From positions 1 to 26,105 of the forward strand of contig DASRVZ010000085.1 in assembly GCA_035654835.1 (NCBI GenBank): a stretch of 26,105 nucleotides of DNA. Direction: 5' to 3'. The stretch comes from UBA4719 sp035654835 (GTDB lineage Bacteria > Actinomycetota > Actinomycetes > Actinomycetales > Dermatophilaceae). Position 1 is the first letter of the stretch. Each line of letters opens with the position of its first letter. The notes beneath the pieces are model-generated. The model saw only the letters and a list, made by a program, of their open reading frames with translations. It did not search any database and was not told the origin of the DNA. Shown here piece by piece: positions 21,964 to 26,105 of the stretch. The translations under genes were made by a program, and so were the position numbers.

Positions 21964-23325
21964 GTGAGCACCCCAGCCAACGTCGAGGCAAGCCCCGACG
22001 TCCTCGCCGGCCTTGATGCCTGGCGCGATCTTCCGGCCGCCCAGCAACCGACCTGGCCGGATGCCGAGGCCCTTGCAGCGGCCGTGAGCACGCTGTCGAG
22101 CTACCCTCCGCTGGTCTTCGCCGGCGAGTGTGACGTGCTCAAGAGCCGACTGGCCGACGCGGCCCTCGGGAAGGCGTTCGTTCTGCAGGGTGGTGACTGC
22201 GCCGAGACGTTCGCGTCCGCTACGGCCGACAACATCCGCGACCGGATCAAGACGATCCTGCAGATGGCCGCGGTTCTGACGTACGGCGCGAGCATGCCGG
22301 TGATCAAGGTGGGCCGGATCGCCGGCCAGTACGCCAAACCGCGGAGCAGCAACAACGAGACCCGCGACGGCATCACTCTGCCCGCCTACCGCGGTGACAT
22401 GGTCAACGACTTCGCGTTCACGCCCGAGTCGCGGATCCCTGATCCGAACCGTCTCGTACGGGCCTACAACGCGAGCGCGGCGACGCTCAACCTTGTCCGG
22501 GCATTCACGACCGGCGGTTTCGCCGACCTGCGCCACGTCCACGACTGGAACCGTGGGTTCGTCGCCAACTCCGCGAACGTGCGCTACGAACGCCTCGCGA
22601 TGGACATCGACAAGGCGATGAAGTTCATGGCCGCCTGCGGTGCCGACTTCGACGCGCTTCGTTCGGTGGAGTTCTTCGCCAGTCACGAGGCGCTGGTGCT
22701 GGACTACGAGCGGCCCTTGACCCGGATCGACTCACGCACGGGTCTGCCGTATGACGTCGCCGGTCACTTCGTCTGGGTGGGCGAGCGCACCCGCGACCTC
22801 GACGGGGCGCACATCGATTTCGTCTCGCGAATTCGCAACCCGATCGGCGTCAAGGTGAGCCCCGCGGCCGAGCCGGACAACCTCCTGCGTCTGATCGACA
22901 AGCTCGACCCGACCCGCGAACCAGGACGGCTGACGTTCATCACACGTATGGGTGCCGGCACGGTACGAGAGGCGCTGCCCTCGATCGTGGAGAAGGTCTC
23001 GGCCTCCGGCGCGGTGGTGACGTGGATCTGTGATCCCATGCACGGCAACGGTTTCGAGTCACCATCGGGCTACAAGACGCGTCGGTTCGATGACGTCGTC
23101 GATGAGGTTCGCGGCTTCTTCGAGGTGCATCGCGCGCTGGGTACGGTCCCTGGCGGCATCCACATCGAGCTGACCGGCAACGACGTCACCGAGTGTCTGG
23201 GAGGGTCCGGCGAGATCGTCGAAGCCGATCTGGAGAAGCGCTACGAGACGCTGTGCGACCCACGCCTGAACCACCAGCAGAGCCTCGAGCTGGCGTTCCT
23301 TGTGGCCGAGATGCTCCAGGCATGA
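21964..23325 (+). CDS. aroG: Class II 3-deoxy-7-phosphoheptulonate synthase
   Basis: Condenses phosphoenolpyruvate and erythrose 4-phosphate to DAHP, the entry step of the shikimate pathway. The 453-residue length and sequence fit the plant/mycobacterial class II type: FVLQGGDCAETF with the metal-binding Cys79, GRIAGQYAKPRS, FVWVGERTRDLDGAHIDF, IGVKVSPAAEPD, and DPMHGNGFES with the metal-site histidine. The N-terminal extension (about 1-45) found in class II enzymes, where allosteric sites for aromatic amino acids lie in M. tuberculosis, is present. The GTG start is supported by a -10 box just upstream. The stop overlaps the threonine aldolase start by 4 bases (ATGA). The linked trpD belongs to the same overall pathway, about 16 kb away. 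Confidence 0.97.
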   Translation: MSTPANVEASPDVLAGLDAWRDLPAAQQPTWPDAEALAAAVSTLSSYPPLVFAGECDVLKSRLADAALGKAFVLQGGDCAETFASATADNIRDRIKTILQMAAVLTYGASMPVIKVGRIAGQYAKPRSSNNETRDGITLPAYRGDMVNDFAFTPESRIPDPNRLVRAYNASAATLNLVRAFTTGGFADLRHVHDWNRGFVANSANVRYERLAMDIDKAMKFMAACGADFDALRSVEFFASHEALVLDYERPLTRIDSRTGLPYDVAGHFVWVGERTRDLDGAHIDFVSRIRNPIGVKVSPAAEPDNLLRLIDKLDPTREPGRLTFITRMGAGTVREALPSIVEKVSASGAVVTWICDPMHGNGFESPSGYKTRRFDDVVDEVRGFFEVHRALGTVPGGIHIELTGNDVTECLGGSGEIVEADLEKRYETLCDPRLNHQQSLELAFLVAEMLQA

Positions 23326-24398
23326 CGAAACGCGTCGTCGACCTGCGGTCCGACACGATCACGGCGCCAGTGATTGCGATGCGGATGGCCATGGTCACCG
23401 CCGAGGTCGGAGACGACGTCTATGGCGAGGACCCCACCGTTAGGGCGCTCGAGGATCGCATCGCCGACCTGCTCGGCCACGAGTCCGGCCTCTTCACGCC
23501 CTCGGGCTCGATGGCCAACCAGCTCGCCATCCGGCTGCACGTCGGGCCCGGCCAAGAGCTCATCTCCGACGAGCTGGCACATGTGTTGCGGGCCGAGATG
23601 GGTGCCGCCGCAGTTTTCTCGGGCATCACCTCACGTTCCTGGCAGGCACCGCGGGGCCTGCTGGACCCGGCAGAGCCGTTGCGCATGATGCATGCCGATG
23701 CCGGCGCCTATCAAGTGTCGACAAAGGCGATCGTCGTCGAGAACACCCACAACTTCGGCGGTGGCACGGTCCAGCCGCTCGAGGCGATCAGTGCGCTGAG
23801 AGCCGCGACCCTCCCGTTGGGCGTGGCCATGCACCTCGACGGTGCCCGCCTCTGGAACGCACATGTCGCCACGGGCGTCGCGCTCTCGGCATATGGCCAG
23901 TATTTCGACACGGTCTCGGTCTGCCTGAGCAAAGGACTGGGGGCTCCGGTCGGTTCAGTCCTGGTCGGGTCCCGCGAGCACATCGACGAGGCTCGCATCT
24001 GGCGCAAGCGTTATGGCGGTGGCATGCGCCAGGCGGGGATCCTCGCGGCTGCCGGGTTGTGGGCGCTGGACCACCACATCGAGCGCCTTGCCGATGACCA
24101 CGCCCGCGCGCGGACGTTCTCCGAGGCCGTCGCCGACCGGTTCCCGGGGGTGATCGACCCGGCACATGTCCAGACCAACATCGTCATCGCCGACGTGGGG
24201 CAGCGGGGGTGGCTCGCTGCGGACTTCGTCTCGATGGCTGGTGACAGAGGTCTGCGGATGTATGCCGTGAGCGAACGGTCCGTGCGACTGGTCTGGCACC
24301 TCGAGGTTGACGACCCGGACACGGACTACGCGTGCAACGTGGTCAACGACCTGATCCCCTTGGCGGGGCGGAACCCTCAGGTGGCGCAGCGATCGTGA
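23322..24398 (+). CDS. ltaE: Low-specificity L-threonine aldolase
   Basis: PLP-dependent enzyme that cleaves threonine or allo-threonine to glycine and acetaldehyde, 358 residues, cytosolic. Family signs are VDLRSDTIT (6-14), GDDVYGEDPT (30-39), HLDGARLWNA with the PLP-pairing Asp173 and Arg176, and the Schiff-base lysine in CLSKGLGAPVG (Lys204). The ATG at 23322 overlaps the DAHP synthase stop (ATGA); the longer frame from 23193 lies wholly inside that gene and is rejected. The stop overlaps the next gene by 4 bases (GTGA). The operon therefore reads DAHP synthase, threonine aldolase, molybdopterin oxidoreductase, a grouping with no obvious shared pathway. Confidence 0.94.
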   Translation: MTKRVVDLRSDTITAPVIAMRMAMVTAEVGDDVYGEDPTVRALEDRIADLLGHESGLFTPSGSMANQLAIRLHVGPGQELISDELAHVLRAEMGAAAVFSGITSRSWQAPRGLLDPAEPLRMMHADAGAYQVSTKAIVVENTHNFGGGTVQPLEAISALRAATLPLGVAMHLDGARLWNAHVATGVALSAYGQYFDTVSVCLSKGLGAPVGSVLVGSREHIDEARIWRKRYGGGMRQAGILAAAGLWALDHHIERLADDHARARTFSEAVADRFPGVIDPAHVQTNIVIADVGQRGWLAADFVSMAGDRGLRMYAVSERSVRLVWHLEVDDPDTDYACNVVNDLIPLAGRNPQVAQRS

Positions 24399-24988
24399 GC
24401 TCGTCCGGGCTTGCCGAGCCACGATCTCTGCCACCGGGCCAGCGCCTGACGCCGGTGCTGCGACCGGTGCACTACGGGCGTGTGCCCCGGATCGACCTGG
24501 CGACCTGGTCGCTTCGAATCGGCGGCAACACCCGAGACGGTGAGTCGTTGTCGCTGTCGTGGGCCGACCTCGTGTCGTTGCCGCAGACGGTCGTCCGGGC
24601 CGATCACCACTGCGTCTCGCGCTACACGACGCTGGATCTGCTGTGGTCCGGAGTGGCTGCGCGGACCATCATCGAGCTAGCGCCTCCTGCCGATGACGTG
24701 GAGCACGTGCTGGTCTCGGCGGCGCGGGGCTACAGCAGCAACATCCGGCTCGAGGACCTGTCGTCGTCACGGGCATTGTTCGCCACTCACCTCGACGGTG
24801 AGCCGCTGACTCCCGAGCATGGTTGGCCGGTTCGGCTCGTCCTGCCGCACCTCTATGGCTGGAAAGGCCCCAAATGGGTTGGGGCCATCGACTATCAGCG
24901 ATATCCCGATCGTGGCTTCTGGGAGCAGCGGGGTTATCACTTCACCGGTGACGTATGGCGTGAAGAGCGTTACTCCTATCAGGAGTGA
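24395..24988 (+). CDS. Small molybdopterin-dependent oxidoreductase (sulfite oxidase-like fold)
   Basis: A 197-residue protein matching the oxidoreductase molybdopterin-binding domain of the sulfite oxidase/YedY family. The expected molybdenum-ligating cysteine is Cys73 in RADHHCVSRYTTLD. Later segments GWPVRLVLPHLYGWKGPKWV and FWEQRGYH are typical of the family. There is no Tat signal, heme domain or dimerisation domain, so this is a minimal and probably cytosolic form. Its substrate is unknown. The GTG start (24395-24397) overlaps the threonine aldolase stop (GTGA). No molybdopterin synthesis genes are in the window. It converges on the L,D-transpeptidase gene with 84 bases between, in which I see no clear terminator. 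Confidence 0.9.
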   Translation: MSSSGLAEPRSLPPGQRLTPVLRPVHYGRVPRIDLATWSLRIGGNTRDGESLSLSWADLVSLPQTVVRADHHCVSRYTTLDLLWSGVAARTIIELAPPADDVEHVLVSAARGYSSNIRLEDLSSSRALFATHLDGEPLTPEHGWPVRLVLPHLYGWKGPKWVGAIDYQRYPDRGFWEQRGYHFTGDVWREERYSYQE

Positions 24989-25072
24989 CGCTCGAGGAAC
25001 CGCCCACACGAAGCAGCACCCTCGGATTGCCGGTGATGCGCAGGATCGGAAATCTATCAACCGAGTGGTCAG

Positions 25073-25828
25073 TTACGCTACAACGCTGACTGGGCTCCCA
25101 ACCCTAAGGTTGTCATGAACCAAACGACTGTTTGACATGATGACGCGCATACAGCCATGGCTCACCGGATACGGCGGGACGCTATTGATACCGGGTTCGC
25201 CGTGGAAGGCAATTCCGCTGCAGCGGCTACCGTAGTTGAGGTAGCTGGGGTCGTAGAGAATACCATTTTTCACTGAAGTGCTTCGGTCCAGACCGAGCAG
25301 CTGGCGACAGACAACCGCGTGGCCGGTAGGGGTGACGGCAAGTGCACGTCTTCCCATCGTCGTGGTGTAGTACTGACCATTCTCGCTCGACGTGTCGACG
25401 GCTCTGATACCGCTGGACAGCCGCAGGTACATAACCTGCTTGTGCAAGCTGACACAGACCTTGTCGACGCTGCGGCAGCCAGCGGGCATAACCACCGACC
25501 CGGCAATTCTGAGCACGGCACGGGTCTGAGGGCCAACGACGCCGTCTCGGCTGAGACCGTGGTCCTTCTGGAAAGTGATCACCGCATGCTTGGTGTTGTC
25601 TCCAAAGGCGCCATCAACGCCGTGCGGTATGTAGCCCAGCGTCGGCAAACAAGACTGCAGGTTTCGCACGCTTGCTCCAGTGCTGCCGACTCGAAGCAGG
25701 CCGCTGCCAGTGCTTGAACAAGCGGTGCTGGCACTGGCAGCGGTCGAACCGAACGCCAGCGCAGTCGCAAGAAAGAGTGCCGAGACAATTGCTGAACCCT
25801 GGGCGCGGCGCCCGAAAGAAAGTTTCAT
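25073..25828 (-). CDS. Secreted L,D-transpeptidase with peptidoglycan-binding domain
   Basis: A 251-residue exported protein that probably crosslinks peptidoglycan or attaches molecules to it. The Sec signal peptide (GRRAQGSAIVSALFLATALA, cut near the ASA at about 32-34) leads to a PG_binding_1 repeat (about 44-107, with GVDGAFGDNTK and GLSRDGVVGPQT). A YkuD catalytic domain follows, with His209 in FHGEPG and the SHGCMR signature (223-228), where Cys226 is the nucleophile. The ATG at 25826-25828 was chosen because it puts the signal peptide at the N-terminus. Rows of this gene counted by hand are about 55-62% GC, lower than neighbouring genes, a possible sign of transfer. A cluster of GGGAC/GTCCC motifs lies about 90-150 bases upstream. 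Confidence 0.93.
   Translation of the reverse strand: MKLSFGRRAQGSAIVSALFLATALAFGSTAASASTACSSTGSGLLRVGSTGASVRNLQSCLPTLGYIPHGVDGAFGDNTKHAVITFQKDHGLSRDGVVGPQTRAVLRIAGSVVMPAGCRSVDKVCVSLHKQVMYLRLSSGIRAVDTSSENGQYYTTTMGRRALAVTPTGHAVVCRQLLGLDRSTSVKNGILYDPSYLNYGSRCSGIAFHGEPGINSVPPYPVSHGCMRVIMSNSRLVHDNLRVGSPVSVVA
25113..25140. repeat. Inverted repeat within the transpeptidase 3' coding end
   Basis: CAAAC (25121-25125) and GTTTG (25130-25134) form a perfect 5-bp stem around GACT. Outer arms TCATG (25113-25117) and CATGA (25136-25140) also pair, with unequal bulges. It is inside the coding region near the stop, so it may be chance or part of transcript-end structure. Confidence 0.3.
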
Positions 25829-25925
25829 GAGGTGCTCACATGATCTGGGATAGTGCGAAAGGGCTAACAATCGCTAACGCCGCCCCTCCAACGGGAACTA
25901 GATGGCTCGGGCTGTTATGGCAAAA

Positions 25926-25976
25926 GTCCCAGTGGGCGCAGCGACGTGCTAGGGACGAAGGTCCCTAAGAGTCCCT
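25926..25976. promoter_or_regulatory. Cluster of GGGAC/GTCCC motifs resembling DosR/DevR boxes
   Basis: A perfect 16-base inverted repeat, AGGGAC-GAAG-GTCCCT (25951-25966), matches both arms of the mycobacterial DosR core GGGACTWWAGTCCC with the same 4-base centre length. Extra half-sites GTCCC at 25926-25930 and GTCCCT at 25971-25976 flank it. On the minus strand the 25926-25930 site reads GGGACTTTTG, close to a DosR arm. The cluster lies upstream of the L,D-transpeptidase, about 100-150 bases from its ATG, in the region 25829-26056 that otherwise holds no gene. A dormancy- or oxygen-responsive regulator is inferred, not shown. No -10 or -35 pair was identified with confidence. Confidence 0.5.
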
Positions 25977-26056
25977 GGCATCGGACTGCCCTCGACAGAC
26001 GAACAACGACCCACGCCTTGCGTATGCGGGCAGACTCCTATCAGGCGTAGGCCACG

Positions 26057-26105
26057 TCAGACCTCGTGATGGAGCAGCTCGGCCGGGGGGTCCTGCTCGG
26101 CGGTC
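26057..26105 (-). CDS. Possible C-terminal end of a minus-strand gene (partial)
   Basis: On the minus strand a frame open from the right edge encodes TAEQDPPAELLHHEV before a TGA at 26057-26059. Codon third positions are almost all G or C, as expected for coding DNA here. Only 15 residues are visible, so no function can be given. A plus-strand frame starting ATG at 26072 is also open to the edge and cannot be excluded. Confidence 0.3.
   Translation of the reverse strand, partial: TAEQDPPAELLHHEV

Noticed and set aside
21454..22686. A 410-codon minus-strand frame opposite PFK and DAHP synthase.
   Set aside because: It lies wholly antisense to two clearly identified enzymes and shows no family motif.
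1..26105. CRISPR arrays, tRNA or rRNA genes, insertion sequences, prophage or toxin-antitoxin pairs.
   Set aside because: None was seen on reading both strands. The only repeats found are the short ones listed.

Overview
The window is high-GC DNA from an actinobacterium (Actinomycetota). The evidence is the ctaE-qcrC-qcrA-qcrB order with a diheme QcrC, a Rieske protein with an N-terminal membrane region, a class II DAHP synthase of mycobacterial type, frequent GTG starts, and a DEDDh exonuclease/GIY-YIG fusion next to trpD. From memory, the gene order resembles the Mycobacterium tuberculosis interval Rv2178c-Rv2196 (aroG, acyltransferase, zinc-ribbon protein, ArsA-like ATPase, SRPBCC protein, fadD15, exonuclease/UvrC-like protein, trpD, ctaE, qcrCAB) with insertions and rearrangements. 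I cannot name the genus; a Micrococcales-like organism is only a guess.

Layout. 1-4379 (minus): cytochrome bcc-aa3 respiratory operon ctaE-qcrC-qcrA-qcrB, with qcrB running off the left edge. 4465-6003 (plus): a degenerate receiver-domain protein and trpD. 6009-8090 (minus): a stand-alone RAM-domain protein and the exonuclease-GIY-YIG-UVR fusion. 8264-9963 (plus): a small four-cysteine protein and an exported HExxH protein. 9991-11790 (minus): a long-chain acyl-CoA synthetase gene broken by one in-frame TGA. 12050-16901 (plus): a tightly packed operon of SRPBCC protein, ArsA-like ATPase, DUF5304-like zinc-ribbon protein, two tandem ROK kinases and an EEP-family phosphatase. 16917-18193 (minus): a membrane protein and an alpha/beta hydrolase. 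18334-19215 (plus): a PlsC acyltransferase. 19212-20863 (minus): an atypical glycerol kinase preceded by a 44-codon ORF that looks like a DUF1028 remnant. 20917-24988 (plus): 6-phosphofructokinase, DAHP synthase, threonine aldolase and a small molybdopterin oxidoreductase. 25073-25828 (minus): a secreted L,D-transpeptidase of lower GC, with a cluster of GGGAC/GTCCC motifs upstream that resembles DosR/DevR boxes.

How the genes fit together. Most of the window is core metabolism: respiration, aromatic amino-acid synthesis (TrpD and the first shikimate-pathway enzyme), sugar phosphorylation and glycolysis (ROK kinases, PFK), and lipid metabolism (acyl-CoA synthetase, PlsC, glycerol kinase, alpha/beta hydrolase). 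Many neighbouring genes share ATGA or GTGA stop-start overlaps, which implies translational coupling. Several transcription units appear leaderless, with a TANNNT -10 box 6-8 bases before the start codon. No tRNA, rRNA, insertion sequence, prophage or CRISPR array was seen.

I see no clear new defence or mobile system. The points most worth a second look are the nonsense codon in the acyl-CoA synthetase, the DUF1028-like remnant coupled to glycerol kinase, the DosR-like motif cluster upstream of the transpeptidase, the pyrophosphate-type residues in PFK, and the SRPBCC/ArsA/zinc-ribbon cassette of unknown function.
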